Assembly (NCBI GenBank): GCA_947579605.1
Contig: OX388305.1
Span: 22,643,542 to 22,707,541, forward strand
Source: Athripsodes cinereus
Taxonomy: Eukaryota > Arthropoda > Insecta > Trichoptera > Leptoceridae
Length of the DNA stretch: 64,000 nucleotides
Direction of reading: 5' to 3'
A program made the position numbers and the translations under genes. The notes beneath the pieces are model-generated. The model worked only from the letters and a program-made list of their open reading frames with translations, did no database searches and was not told the DNA's origin. Positions 24,701 to 32,618 of this stretch are shown here, in pieces; positions within the stretch are counted from its first letter, which is position 1; every line of letters starts with the position of its first letter.

Positions 24701-27124
24701 ATCACCTTTGTAAAGATATAAATTTATTTATTCCTAATATTATATGTAACAAAGAACAATTCAAGTTCTTTGTAAGTTATCTTTATTGGAATTTCATTGC
24801 AAAAAGTTGGAATATAAAAACATTTGTACATGGTAGTAAAACAATATGTCTGTGTGCTTTAGTTTATTCAAATTCCGTTCAATTTACATTAAAAAAAAGT
24901 TGAAATTTACGATTATATCCAATATTGGAGGATTGTTCAAGATTTCTTGAAGTTACAATAGTTTTTGAATCCGTCTGTGCAGTCTACAATAAAACGTAAG
25001 ATCCATTCCCAGTTTTTTTTTATTATTTGTGTGCATGGAGTTAACAAATGGTGAAGAACAATAAAAAATTGAGTCTTATTTCAACAACTTTGGTGGTTTG
25101 TACTTTGTTTTCCTTTCGAATCTGTGTAGTATGTTTGGTACTTATTTAATTTTTGTTGTTTGCCTTGCTTGTTTTAAAAATTGTTATTAAAAACTAACTA
25201 AACATCAAACTTGTTTGGGTTTGAAGATATCAAATATTCAACTTACAATAGGCGTAATCAGAAACTTAATGCACCACTAATTAATATATAGAATTGTAAA
25301 TTTATGGATATTTCATGAGATTTGTTGTTTTCAATGTCACATTTTCACATAACATAACACACATAATAGCTTGTAATAATTGCTTGTGAAAAAAAGTTTT
25401 AGTTCCAGAGTTCTATTGGATTATTTAAATAGTTATTTGTTAGACTTTTTTTTCTTTGTGCATACTAATTCAGTTCAAAATAATAATAATAATTAAAATT
25501 TGGGTACAGATAGTCTAAAGAAATATTAAACAATTGGTGGGTGGCTTAAAATATAAAATAGTTTTCTTTTCAGCCATGAAAATGAAGATAACATTGGAAA
25601 TAATGAAGGCAGTTTGTGGCTTATAGAAAATAATTTTAAGAAATCTAATTTAAATGCGAATACAAGTGACAGCTCATCAGATGAATCAGCGGAAATACCA
25701 TTACAGAAATTTACAGTTGATAATAACAATTTAGTTATATACGAAAAGAATCTGTGTATAAACAATTTGTGCAGGAATACAAACCAACACAGCAACATTG
25801 ACTTGGAAAAACCTTTACTGGAACAAAGCTTAGAAGATATAAAGAAGGATAATATGTGTATAAATGCTTGTCCCTTTTGTAAAGTGTCTCCTCAAAACTT
25901 TATACCTGAATCTTTGGAGAGTGTTCCTTTACTTAGTTTATCTCCAGAGCGGCGTACTGAATTAACAAATAAATCAGAACAACCAAATGAAAAAGCTCAA
26001 AGTGATTTAGTTCCTATCTGTAAGTATACAATGTATTGTATGAGTTTCATGACTAGCAAGTATTTGTAACTCCATGTATTGTAATGAGAACATTTCAAAG
26101 GATGTTCTGGATTTTCAAAACCTAACCAAATCTCTTACAAGCGTCTAATATATTTTTCAATGGATTTTTTTTATTATTTTCACCATTTGGCATTCTAATT
26201 AGGCCAAAAAACCCATGAAATTTGAAACACCACTCACTGTATTCAAAAAAAAAATTGTAGTTATGTAATATTTTTTATAGATGAATTAATAATAATGAGA
26301 ACTCTCTGGAGAAAATGAAATCACATTTTTTTGTTTTTTATTGAAAATATTTAGTGCAATGAAGATTTTTATTGTTATTATTCATAAATTATGTTCATGC
26401 ATAACATTTATCGAAAGGGAATTTTAAGTAGAGACTGGAATACAATAGTCATTATGTATTAATATTATTTGTTGATTTGACTGTAACGTTGTGGTAGTTT
26501 CTAAAGAATTTTACACATGTCCGGAGCCAAAAAACTTTAATAATACCACCAAAATAATATTCTACGCATGACCAAGGCTTCAACAGCTATCCTGTTATTG
26601 CAATTAAAAATGACAGAATACCTTTTGAAACCACGGTCGCGCGTAGATATTTTTTTTAGTGGTTTAACTCCAAACATTTGTAATAATATATATTTTTTAC
26701 ACAAAACAAAACATGATCAATTTTTTATTTTACAGGCTCAAGGGTAAATCAAAATGATACAGTGTTTGTATCATTTAGAACACAAGAAAAACTTAAATCA
26801 CAACAAATCATCCCTAAAAGCAGTGATAATGTTAATGAAGAAAGTACCAATATGAATTTATGGAAAAGTCTCCTTACACCAGACTTAGATTCTACATTGG
26901 AAACAGATATCAGTGGTACTTCTTTATTTGAAACAATGATCCAAAGCCATTCATCACCTGAAATGTCAAAGAAAACAAGTGAAATCATCAAAATACAAAC
27001 AACTGATGATAAAGAATGTGATGAAACCAGAGATATAATGTGTGAGCAAGATATTGTCACTAAACAGATGATAAAAGATCTCATGACTGAAGATGAAGAT
27101 TCTGATACTCTGTCACAAAAATAA
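574..27124 (+). CDS. Unrecognised multi-exon host gene, 3' portion (12 exons)
   Basis: I do not recognise the protein. Twelve exons with AG/GT borders join in one frame: 574-701, 921-1007, 1274-1358, 1464-1550, 1656-1762, 2179-2267, 2353-2599, 3684-3909, 15480-15646, 15787-16096, 25574-26019 and 26736-27124. Together they make 2368 nt, which is the last base of an incoming codon plus 788 codons and a TAA. All eleven junction phases agree, and several donors are perfect GTAAGT/GTGAGT. The first exon opens with a basic patch (KRKGKK) and appears to continue from exons outside the window, although its ATG at 596 could be a start. The product is rich in Lys, Ser, Asn and Asp/Glu, has no membrane segment and looks mostly disordered. 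It contains a charged helix near exons 3-4 and an isolated CxxC in exon 11. Introns 8 and 10 (11.6 and 9.5 kb) are transposon-filled. A nuclear or regulatory role is only a guess from composition. Confidence 0.8.
732..963 (+). repeat. 116-bp tandem duplication covering an intron end and exon start
   Basis: Copies 732-847 and 848-963 differ at a few positions. Each carries the same polypyrimidine/ATTATAG acceptor and the first 40-odd bases of exon 2. Only the second copy continues into a full exon with a donor. Confidence 0.85.
921..1007 (+). CDS. Gene 1, exon 2
   Basis: The acceptor ATTATAG precedes it and the donor is GTTAGT at 1008. Phase 1 in, phase 1 out. It encodes KIHKGRGAVYIDNDFEPK and following residues. 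A truncated tandem copy of its first part lies upstream at 805-847. Confidence 0.75.
1274..1358 (+). CDS. Gene 1, exon 3
   Basis: Acceptor CTTTACAG and donor GTAAAA. Enters in phase 1 and leaves in phase 2. Encodes a basic, helix-prone segment (LSKEILNFWKLKYLSLKRR). Confidence 0.75.
1464..1550 (+). CDS. Gene 1, exon 4
   Basis: Acceptor TCTCGTAG and donor GTAAGT. Phase 2 to phase 2. Continues the charged helical segment (LLAKQKNETYIDSVTKML). Confidence 0.8.
1656..1762 (+). CDS. Gene 1, exon 5
   Basis: Acceptor ATTTCCAG and donor GTAAGG. Phase 2 to phase 1. Asn/Ser-rich, probably disordered. Confidence 0.8.
2179..2267 (+). CDS. Gene 1, exon 6
   Basis: Acceptor TTATTCAG and donor GTATAT. Phase 1 to phase 0. 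Encodes GKMFFFKSAKSQNEPSTSK. Confidence 0.75.
2353..2599 (+). CDS. Gene 1, exon 7
   Basis: Acceptor TTTTACAG and donor GTAAAT. Phase 0 to phase 1. Begins with an amphipathic segment (DNVVVIDSQKADIIIDIL), followed by a Pro/Ser/Thr/Lys-rich stretch. Confidence 0.85.
2600..3683. other. Intron 7 of gene 1, nothing recognisable
   Basis: AT-rich intronic sequence. I see no coding or transposon signature in it. Confidence 0.5.
3684..3909 (+). CDS. Gene 1, exon 8
   Basis: Acceptor TTGTTGTAG and donor GTAAGA at 3910. Phase 1 to phase 2. Highly charged, with coiled-coil-like KLREKEERIFEKIRSGKE and then a Lys/Asp/Ser-rich tail. A Harbinger insertion starts 30 bp after the donor. Read-through would stop at the TAA overlapping the donor. 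Confidence 0.85.
4535..4781 (+). CDS. Harbinger Myb/SANT-like DNA-binding accessory protein
   Basis: A good acceptor (AAATTTCAG) at 4534 opens about 80 codons. They include LLLLDIIKQFKAVI, then KDKAWKAITSQY and LKWENLKKAARKR, the spacing of the trihelix/Myb-SANT-like domain encoded beside PIF/Harbinger transposases. In that family it helps bring the transposase to the termini and the nucleus. The upstream coding part is unclear and the protein is probably non-functional, because its partner transposase is deleted. Confidence 0.55.
4966..5262 (-). pseudogene. Harbinger transposase N-terminal fragment
   Basis: Starts MFSSDESDLELLEAGVLY and contains KEFTYRFRLNKTAVNNLL, the FRL helix common ahead of the DDE domain in Harbinger transposases. 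The frame drifts into unrelated sequence after about 75 residues and no DDE domain follows, so it is an internally deleted copy. Confidence 0.6.
5841..5900 (+). pseudogene. Second Harbinger transposase N-terminus (outer copy)
   Basis: Begins MFSSEESDLELFETGVYF, nearly the same as the inner copy on the opposite strand. Bases 5578-5840 mirror the 5263-5440 leader. Similarity ends near 5900. Confidence 0.6.
5900..7030. other. Unclassified repeat-like sequence
   Basis: No convincing gene. A short CCCTTAACTTTTAGGG-like segment and a GGTGGTCCACCCCT patch near 6030 look like fragments of dispersed repeats. Confidence 0.3.
7240..7372 (-). repeat. Dispersed repeat with TTTATTGCAC tail
   Basis: Inverted relative of 8609-8725 and 1-55. 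All share the ATATCGCGCTTCTGC..CTCGCCCATTGCAC core. Confidence 0.6.
7531..7690. repeat. Degenerate dispersed repeat
   Basis: Shares the AACGTTGTGGTAGTTTCTAA start and the GGTCGCGCGTA..TTTTTAGTGGT part with 26470-26690. Confidence 0.5.
7699..7948. mobile_element. Small MITE-like inverted-repeat element
   Basis: Inverted ends CCATTTCCACAGGGAACTA and TAGTTCCCTATGGAACTGG lie about 250 bp apart with AT-rich filler. Related fragments occur at 13840-14120. Confidence 0.45.
8225..8540 (-). mobile_element. LINE fragment (3' end), same family as 61160-61990
   Basis: Its reverse complement reads like the end of the LINE at 61700-61990 (GGACATGT..GAACG, CGTGGACG..CCGAG, then GGTAGGCAGAGAGAACAGAG). Reading frames are broken. 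Confidence 0.6.
8609..8725 (+). repeat. Dispersed repeat with ACTTTATTGCACAAAAA end
   Basis: Third copy of the family seen at 1-55 and 7240-7372. Confidence 0.6.
8884..10714. mobile_element. Non-coding TIR element, about 1.8 kb
   Basis: Ends are inverted over about 47 bp with roughly one mismatch (8884-8931 against 10668-10714; core AGTTATTCCACTATTGACTT). No transposase frame lies inside. The interior at 9410-9900 is more GC-rich than its surroundings and could be a foreign insertion such as a solo LTR. A minimal palindromic relative sits at 14127-14220. Confidence 0.6.
10987..12973. mobile_element. hAT element with perfect 8-bp target duplication
   Basis: ATCGGTAT flanks both sides (10987-10994 and 12966-12973). 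Termini are CAGTGGCGGCTCGTGA and its degenerate inverse ending in GTCACTG. Length is 1971 bp. Only the hATC end of the transposase remains. Confidence 0.85.
11301..11621 (-). pseudogene. hAT transposase C-terminal dimerisation (hATC) fragment
   Basis: Reads NERCFSTLKRVKTFLRNTVNQDRLNALAMLSIEK, the classic hATC signature (E-R-x-F-S-x-L-K-R-x-K-x-x-L-R). The catalytic part is missing and the reading breaks upstream of 11621, so it is a relic. Confidence 0.8.
13195..13435 (+). mobile_element. tRNA-derived SINE-like repeat
   Basis: Holds a near-perfect pol III B box, GGGTTCGATTCCC at 13232-13244. Its 3' part (GAAGGATTGATATGAGAGAAA..GGTGAACGTTG..CATGGTA) recurs at 13665-13795. No complete cloverleaf was found. 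Confidence 0.55.
13665..13795 (+). mobile_element. Second SINE-like copy, 3' part
   Basis: Same unit as the end of the 13195-13435 copy (AAAGGATTGATATGAGAGAAA..AACGTTGCCATGGTA). Confidence 0.5.
14127..14220. mobile_element. Minimal palindromic TIR element
   Basis: TATAGTTATTCCACTATTGA and its inverse are only about 40 bp apart, around a GCGAGCCGGCTTGC palindrome. It is the smallest copy of the 8884-10714 family. Confidence 0.6.
14343..14490 (-). mobile_element. Harbinger terminus, inverted
   Basis: Reverse complement of the 4069-4220 end, finishing GAGACCGGCCAT followed by TAA. Interpreted as the far end of the outer Harbinger. Confidence 0.6.
15045..15135 (-). mobile_element. LINE 3'-end fragment
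   Basis: CTCGTGCCGTATCTCAGG..GGGTAGGCAGAGAGAATGGA matches the 3' end of the LINE fragments at 8225 and 61990. Confidence 0.5.
15480..15646 (+). CDS. Gene 1, exon 9
   Basis: Acceptor ATTTTAG and donor GTGAGT. Phase 2 to phase 1, matching exon 8 across an 11.6-kb intron. Composition is Lys/Pro/Ser/Asn-rich, like the neighbouring exons. Confidence 0.8.
15787..16096 (+). CDS. Gene 1, exon 10
   Basis: Acceptor TTTTTTAACAG and a perfect donor GTAAGT at 16097. Phase 1 to phase 2. Encodes an acidic Ser-rich part, then a basic end (KVIKLKMFTNIKKDKRQS). An in-frame TAA just inside the intron makes an alternative short isoform possible. Confidence 0.8.
16434..17425. repeat. Two copies of a dispersed short repeat (family B)
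   Basis: 16434-16520 carries GGCACGGAGAAGAC..CATGCAG. 17265-17425 carries GGATGGGTGGTAAACC..TACCTGCCTTTTACAGGACA. The same family occurs at 48350-48800, 51385-51580, 60540-60770 and 63150-63945. Otherwise 16097-18055 shows nothing gene-like. Confidence 0.55.
18058..18393. repeat. Minisatellite, four 83-87-bp units
   Basis: Units begin AATGTTATGGTTACCGTAAC and are nearly identical. The first has a 4-bp insertion (ACAT). Confidence 0.9.
19859..20221 (-). pseudogene. LINE RT C-terminal extension
   Basis: HGYNTRSAGHIRND..FLYSVIKAYNSLPNNVKE is the usual C-terminal block after the thumb of such LINE proteins. It overlaps the YADD fragment in a shifted frame. Confidence 0.7.
20208..20795 (-). pseudogene. 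LINE reverse transcriptase, YADD part and thumb
   Basis: Continues the RT with GVPQGSILGPLLYLLYINDL, the catalytic YADD, and VKYLGLEIDEKLDW. It is separated from the preceding block by a frame break of about 90 bp, so the element is dead. Confidence 0.85.
20885..21640 (-). pseudogene. LINE reverse transcriptase, finger/palm part
   Basis: Contains SSGQDGITSTDLKN, LKTALITPIYKNGSRNECGN, YRPISILNSFSKVIEKLLH and VVALFIDLSKAFDTVEHSNL, i.e. RT motifs 0-3 of the CR1/Jockey group. The frame closes at 20885 shortly before the next RT block. Confidence 0.85.
21831..21940. repeat. Long perfect palindrome with Penelope-like hairpin motifs
   Basis: Arms of about 52 bp (21831-21882 and 21889-21940) are inverted around a 6-nt loop. 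Each arm holds ATGACCTCATAGGTCGAAAC, a small hairpin followed by GAAA, as at Penelope-like termini. Confidence 0.75.
22562..22780. mobile_element. hAT MITE, 203 bp, perfect 8-bp target duplication
   Basis: ATCTAGAC on both sides. Ends CAGTGGTTCCCAAAGTTGAC and ATAGTTTGGGAAACACTG are inverted. No coding capacity. Confidence 0.9.
23714..23758 (-). ncRNA. Hammerhead ribozyme-like motif, inverted copy
   Basis: Exact inverse of the 24347-24391 motif with the same stems and core. Confidence 0.6.
23905..24140 (-). pseudogene. Penelope GIY-YIG endonuclease C-terminal fragment
   Basis: Minus-strand codons read AIKTRIQEHNRAFRG, then EMADHCVQHDHSIDMQ and NKLNALEILEIHKNKN. This is the R..EH / A.H....H.I / E..EI pattern of the second half of GIY-YIG nucleases fused to Penelope RT. 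The GIY..YIG start and the RT are gone. Confidence 0.7.
24347..24391 (+). ncRNA. Hammerhead ribozyme-like motif (Penelope arm)
   Basis: Stem I CCTC/GAGG, core CTGATGA (24351-24357), stem II GCCAAG/CTTGGC, then GAAA and a loopless AACGTT stem III, typical of the minimal hammerheads of Penelope-like elements. One extra T sits between the core and stem II, so activity is uncertain. Confidence 0.6.
24442..25573. other. End of intron 10, nothing recognisable
   Basis: AT-rich, with short open frames that have no family-like pattern. Confidence 0.4.
25574..26019 (+). CDS. Gene 1, exon 11
   Basis: Acceptor CTTTTCAG and donor GTAAGT at 26020. Phase 2 to phase 1, matching exon 10 across 9.5 kb. Acidic and Asn/Ser-rich, with CPFC and a SLSPERR motif that could be a proline-directed phosphosite. 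Confidence 0.85.
26470..26690. repeat. Dispersed repeat in intron 11
   Basis: Second copy of the 7531-7690 family, with an internal inverted part (CGCGCATGACCAAGGCTTC-like against AACCACGGTCGCGCG). Confidence 0.5.
26736..27124 (+). CDS. Gene 1, terminal exon 12
   Basis: Acceptor ATTTTACAG. Phase 1 in, ending at TAA 27122-27124. Acidic C-terminus (LMTEDEDSDTLSQK). No AATAAA was seen in the first 200 bp after the stop. Confidence 0.85.
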
Positions 27125-27226
27125 TAGGTTCATTAAATTTATAGAATGTATTGAAAGCATTATTGCCATTTTTAAAAAGAAAAAAATATTATGTGCACTT
27201 ATTGCTTTTGAACGTCTGCATGAATT

Positions 27227-27282
27227 GAAACATGTTTTTATCATTACTTTGTGTTGACAAAGTAATGATAAAAACATGTTTC
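27227..27282. repeat. Perfect hairpin, 25-bp arms
   Basis: GAAACATGTTTTTATCATTA.. is repeated inverted around the loop TGTTGA, 100 bp after the stop of gene 1. It could fold in the gene 1 3' UTR or be a transposon footprint. Confidence 0.85.
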
Positions 27283-27847
27283 ATTATCATTACATTAAGT
27301 GTTGACAAAGTAGACTTTTGGGTGAAAATACACTAGGGTGCCAAGAATCCAGTTTGATTTACACATTGCAGCTAAAATTCATACAATATCAGTGAGTCGT
27401 TTATGTCCAATATCAGATATATCCATAATACAAAATATTTCAGCAATAACAAAAAATCTTAGCGACCTTCTATAATCTCACAATTTAAATGTTCGTGATA
27501 AGATATCAGAAATGTAATATTTAAGATATATTTTTATCATCAAATTTAAAATAAATGCATCATGAAAGAAGTAATGTTTTACGGATATGTCGGATTCTGG
27601 AAATAATGCATGGATACATCGGGGTTTGGAAATAACAAAATGGGATTTATCGGATTTTGTTCGCAACATTGACATCTCGTCACCTTAGCCACATGTACAG
27701 GGTGCTAATCGAAAATACAAAAAAATATTTTAACTGAATTTATTCATTAAAACAAGTAAAAACGATGAATTGAAAATTAAAAATAATATTATTTGTTAGT
27801 CATTTAAAAAAAATTCAAACATAAACTATAGGAAGGTAAAATCTTAA

Positions 27848-28000
27848 CTAAATAAATTTTTCATTTTCTTGTGTTCTCTCACACTGAATATCATTCTCCT
27901 CTATGACATTAGTTTGTGGATGTTGCTCATTCCCCAAGAATTTCTGCTCAGCATTAAAATAATAACTGAGATCAGAAAGTTCACGCCAATTATCCCCATA
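27848..28000 (-). pseudogene. Transposase-like gene, C-terminal end beyond the insertion
   Basis: After one ATA copy the frame continues GDNWRELSDLSYYFNAEQKF to TAG at 27848-27850. Perfect reading across the excised insertion supports both calls. Confidence 0.7.
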
Positions 28001-30018
28001 CGCCTGTATTCACCAAGAAAAACTGAGCGAACGATCAGCTGAGCAAACGATCAGCTTAAATCTCCCTCAGCATTCCTCAACGTAGATAGGTATTCACCAA
28101 CGAAAATTTACAATGCTTAGCTGAGTCGAATTTGATCGTGCGTATCCATGGATACAATGTAAATATTATGAAATGAAACTGACATTTATTTACGGAAACA
28201 GCCATTAAAGTAACTAAAAAGTATATTTTTGATAATTATACCAATAAAAATAATTTTCAGCCATTTAAAAAATATATGCATCATTTAAAAATTATATATA
28301 TATATTTTTTAAATATTTATAAATGCCTTTATTTATACAAAATCAAGACTTGAACATAAACAGATATTACTTTGATAGCAGTCAATTTGACAGCTAGCAT
28401 TTAATTGAATCATGCATTGTTGTCAAAACTGTTTGCCGGTGAGGTTGAAATTAAAAAGATATTATAAACAAGGATAGAAAAATAACTGAAATACTCCGTA
28501 TATAACTAAAATACACGGTAATTCACCATCAAGAAATAATTTTAATTCCTTGCAATATTGAACTATTACACTATCCGTGGTATTTTATAACATAGATATG
28601 TACAATATGAAAAATTATAAATAAAAATCTTGTTACTATTTTTGTATTTGTTTTTATTTATTTGTAAAAGGCATAAGCTGTTTATAAGATAAATAAATAA
28701 AAGATATTCATGTTGTTTAGTAAGTACTCTGTAACATATTTAGTCGAAAGTAGAACTATTATAATTATTATTATTGGACAACATGAAAGTGTCGTTAACG
28801 TGCCAAAGCACCTCAATGATACTGAACAATTCATCAATTCTAGGACATTACATCCACATCATTATAGAAACTCGGATACACAACTGCATCCATGTCAGAA
28901 GACACATTATGTTGAATTAAATTAAATGTTTTGGATATAATATGTATCCACGTCCATAATATAAAACAGAATACAATATTTAATAGTAATTAGTAATTTA
29001 TAAGGTTTTTAGATCCTTTCTGAATGTCTTAAGATCTGCAGCTTGCCTACGCTAGCGAGGCATCCATGCCAGAGGTTGGGTCCCGCCACACAAAAGGCTC
29101 TATCCCCATAATTAGTTAAAATTCTCCTCTGCGGGCTCATTTCTTGATATTTCAACCTGCACAATTCAGCAATATAAACTAGGGCATTCTCATTCTGTGC
29201 CTTATAAACTAACATTCACACTTTGAACTGCACTATAGTCTCCACTGGTAGCCAATGAAGTTCCTTTAAAAGTGGAGTCATACGTGTACACCTTTGTACT
29301 CCAAAGATAACACGTGCAGTGGACTTCAAAACTGATTGCAGCCTATAGATCTGACAAGCAGGTAATTCCACTAAAATACTGTTACAATATCCTAGTCTGG
29401 ATATTACCAGAGCCACAATTAGTGACTTCCTAGCGTCTAATGTGAGACACCTTTTTATCATCCCAATTTGCTGCAGATGAAAGAAACAAGCACTGACAAG
29501 AGAACTAATGTGCTTCTCAAAAGTTAGCGAGCTGTCTTTTATGGTTCCCAGAAGTCTGACCTACGTTGAAGGTGCCTTTTATGTGTGATAAGAAAGTGCG
29601 ACTGCGATTGAAAGGATTGTTGTATTGAATCGAACTATTTGTGATTTTTTTGTATATGTTTAATGGCCTTGTGCCGTATATGTTATTATAAATAAACAAA
29701 TAAATAAATTAATTAAATAATTTATTTATAAATATACATATATATATAAATTATTACATGCCGCCTACAAAAAAATATTCAATAAATTGTAAATAAAACG
29801 CCAACATTACGAAACAAGTATGGCGGACATTATAGAATAATTTTGACAGATCGACGCTGAGCAAAAGTTAATCCACCTCAATTGGCCGATCAAATTTGAG
29901 GGAAATTTTCACTCAAATCACGCTGAGGGAGCCTAAAATATGTTGGTGAATACCAAATTTGACGTTGATCGTAATTTGAGCTGATCGAACGCTCAGATTT
30001 TCTTGGTGAATACGGGCG
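28001..30018. mobile_element. 2.0-kb TIR element in the transposase gene
   Basis: Termini CGCCTGTATTCACCAAGAAA and inverse (CGCCCGTATTCACC) are bounded by ATA on both sides (27998-28000 and 30019-30021). A second GTATTCACCAA motif recurs inside each end. The 3-bp duplication suggests the PIF/Harbinger group. No transposase; it holds a LINE piece. Confidence 0.8.
28990..29480 (-). mobile_element. LINE RT C-terminal fragment
   Basis: Minus-strand blocks LVISRLGYCNSILVELP, LQSVLKSTARVIFG, TPLLKELHWLPVE and TNYGDRAFCVAGPNLWHGCL are the conserved post-YADD region of CR1/L2-like LINE proteins. Split in two frames. Confidence 0.75.
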
Positions 30019-30429
30019 ATAATGTTTTTGTAGAAGTTTGCAAACATCTGCTACCTTTTCTTTTTTTATTCTGAAAATGGGCTCCATAATAACAGGCTCG
30101 ATATTTGACACTAATTTGCCTTTTTTTGTTACCCATTTTCTTTCATTGACTTCGTGAGTGTAAAATACCTCTCCTTGAAGAGCCACATTTCTTTTTACTT
30201 TGAACAAAAAAAATCTCTTTACAACATTAAATTTTACATGCCAGTTACTTGTTGGCTTAAAATTTTCATTTGTGGCATTTTTCCAGTTATAAACAGGTAC
30301 ATCGACACCCAAATGGAAAGATGTTCCATGCCTATTTAATATGTTAACATATTCTTGAGGGTTGGTTATTACTTCTTTTTGTCGGATCTCTTTTTCGATT
30401 TGAGCAAAAACGCGGTCGGACGGCAAAAA
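30019..30429 (-). pseudogene. Transposase-like gene, exon 2 after the stop
   Basis: Same frame as before the TAA (LPSDRVFAQIEKEIRQ..). Cut at KHY by the 28001-30018 insertion and resumed in frame at 28000. Confidence 0.7.
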
Positions 30430-31607
30430 TTAATGGCCAACGACCGGAAAAATTAATTCCATTGTTTTCACTTGCGGCGGGGACTCTGAAAATAGCCATT
30501 TAGAGCACATTCCAAGTAAGATGGAGTTTTTATTTTGCCCACCGCATCCGTCTGCGAATAACCTCAGTGTTGTTACAGTTTCAGGTATGTCGATTGTGAC
30601 CAATGTTTGATATACCGCACTTGATATTTCATTTGAGCCTTTTGGTCTCTCAGTCTCAAACCAGTAATAACACTGAACATTATTTACAGTTAATGGACTC
30701 TTAGACGAACCTATCACAACCGTGAAATTGTAGAAGTTGTACTGTCTACTAAAATATGCTGATTGATCTGGAAGCTTTGGAAGAGAATGATTTTTTTCAC
30801 AATCAAACGATATCGTTAACATATTGTCGTGACTTGCTTTAAGTAGATTATAAAAAGCTTTCGCTTTTAATTTATGTATCCGTTTAGTTACCATTAAAGT
30901 CTGTTTTTCAGTCACGTCTTTCGTAGTTTTTATTTTTTTCGGATAATTCCGTACATCTTGAACATATGTCCGTACGGGGACTCCCAAATCCTATGTTGTA
31001 TTTAGTGTTTAATTCTTTTCTGAAAAAAGATTGTTTGACTTTTAATTGGTCGGGTGCTTGTTCCATATACATGCGCCACATTTTTTTAATGTTCAACTCA
31101 CTATCAAGATACACCCTATGAGACGTTTTCGCTTTGCAATAATGAGCTTCTCTGCAGTTAAAAGATTGTATAAAATTGTTTACAGCAACACGTTTTTCAA
31201 TGTTGCTTTTAGAACGACGATCTCCTCCTCTTGTTTCCATCGATAAGGCTGCACCAGAATTAAATGACCTCGTCAAAACTCCCGTCACTCGATCCTTTTT
31301 TATATTAAAAATACTTAAAAACGCTGCTTTGCAAATTCTAATGCGTTTACTCTTGTCTGAAATTCTTGGGACAAAATATTTTACACTTATATCCTTTCTT
31401 TTTTTCCTTTCACTCGTGACTCTACATCTAGAAGCTTGAACAGTTTCACAAAATATCAAGATTAAATTGTCTTGGTGAAGTTTATTATTGTTTGCGTAAA
31501 ACAATTTATGTAAGTGCATCAAATCGATCATTGTCAGTAATCCGCACTTGTATGATTTGGTATTGTGCTTACATTTTGGATACGTAGGCAGATTACCAGG
31601 TGAATAC
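30430..31607 (-). pseudogene. Transposase-like gene, exon 2 main part
   Basis: Holds the Cys pairs (CKHNTKSYKC, CSRC), the first acidic ISFDCEKN and the DGCGGQNKN block. The frame shifts by one base in a run of A near 30925, and a TAA interrupts at 30430-30432 with the same frame open on both sides. Confidence 0.7.
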
Positions 31608-32003
31608 CTAAAATATAAATATTTATAATGTTTAGTAAGCACTTCAATACAAGATTCATGGTAATATTTATTTGTGACTCTAATACAATCGTTAAAATAT
31701 AAATTTGACGTGGATTAATATCACTGCAGTACACGCGCCCCTTTTTTTACACTAATGCTCACGCGGCGTACTATAGTAGACCTTTTAAACTCGCTATATA
31801 TTTTATTTTCTGGAAAGGTTTGAATAAAATTACATTAGAAACGATAAGAATGTTTATTTTACTTCTATAAAAAAATAATTAGTATAAATATATGTAACGG
31901 GAAACACAATATATAAACAATTTTATAAAGGTCTAAAGAAATTTGTAAAAAATGACACTTCTGAGATCAAAATTAATAAAAAAATATGTAAATGAAATTT
32001 ATT

Positions 32004-32200
32004 CTATTTATTTTCTAATTCGTAACATTCAAAGAATAAGACAGTTTGGGGATCAGAGCAAATCCATTTGTTGCAAGATTTGCACCATTTTTTTGTTGAC
32101 CGATTTCGAGCTTTGGAACAGAATGCAAATTGACCGACTCGTCCCATCTTTGGTCTTAAAACTTCATGCTGAGCCATTGCAGATACCTTATTATTAAGTA
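32004..32200 (-). pseudogene. piggyBac-like transposase C-terminal Cys-rich domain
   Basis: Reads RPKMGRVGQFAFCSKARNRS, then WCKSCNKWICSD and a stop at 32004. This CxxC..C pattern matches the zinc-binding end of piggyBac transposases that contacts the TIR. Separated from the rest by the 32213-43480 insertion. Confidence 0.65.
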
Positions 32201-32618
32201 TTTATATATATGTGTCGCTGAGTTACGAAATCCGCTATAACACATTTTTGTAATACAGAGAAAATCGATAAAAACTATTATTTAAGTATTAAGCAAACTT
32301 TTTTGAAATAAAATAACTTTATTGATTGTAAGATTGGTGTAACAATTTATTTTTAAAATAAATATTGTGATTAAATAAAAAAAGACGGTTCATTTTGTAT
32401 AAATAAAATTTCACGTGTCGGCTTTTGATAGGCACATGATGTTAAAGCGGGTTTCGTAAGTCACACAGGATGATATAGTGGATTTTGTTAGAACTACATT
32501 TAAGTGCAACATGATAATTTATTCCAGTGGCGTCAATAAATTACAATGCTGATATTTTATTTTAACAATTATTTTTTTATATAAATAAAGCATGAGTATT
32601 TATATTTCAATAAAAACG

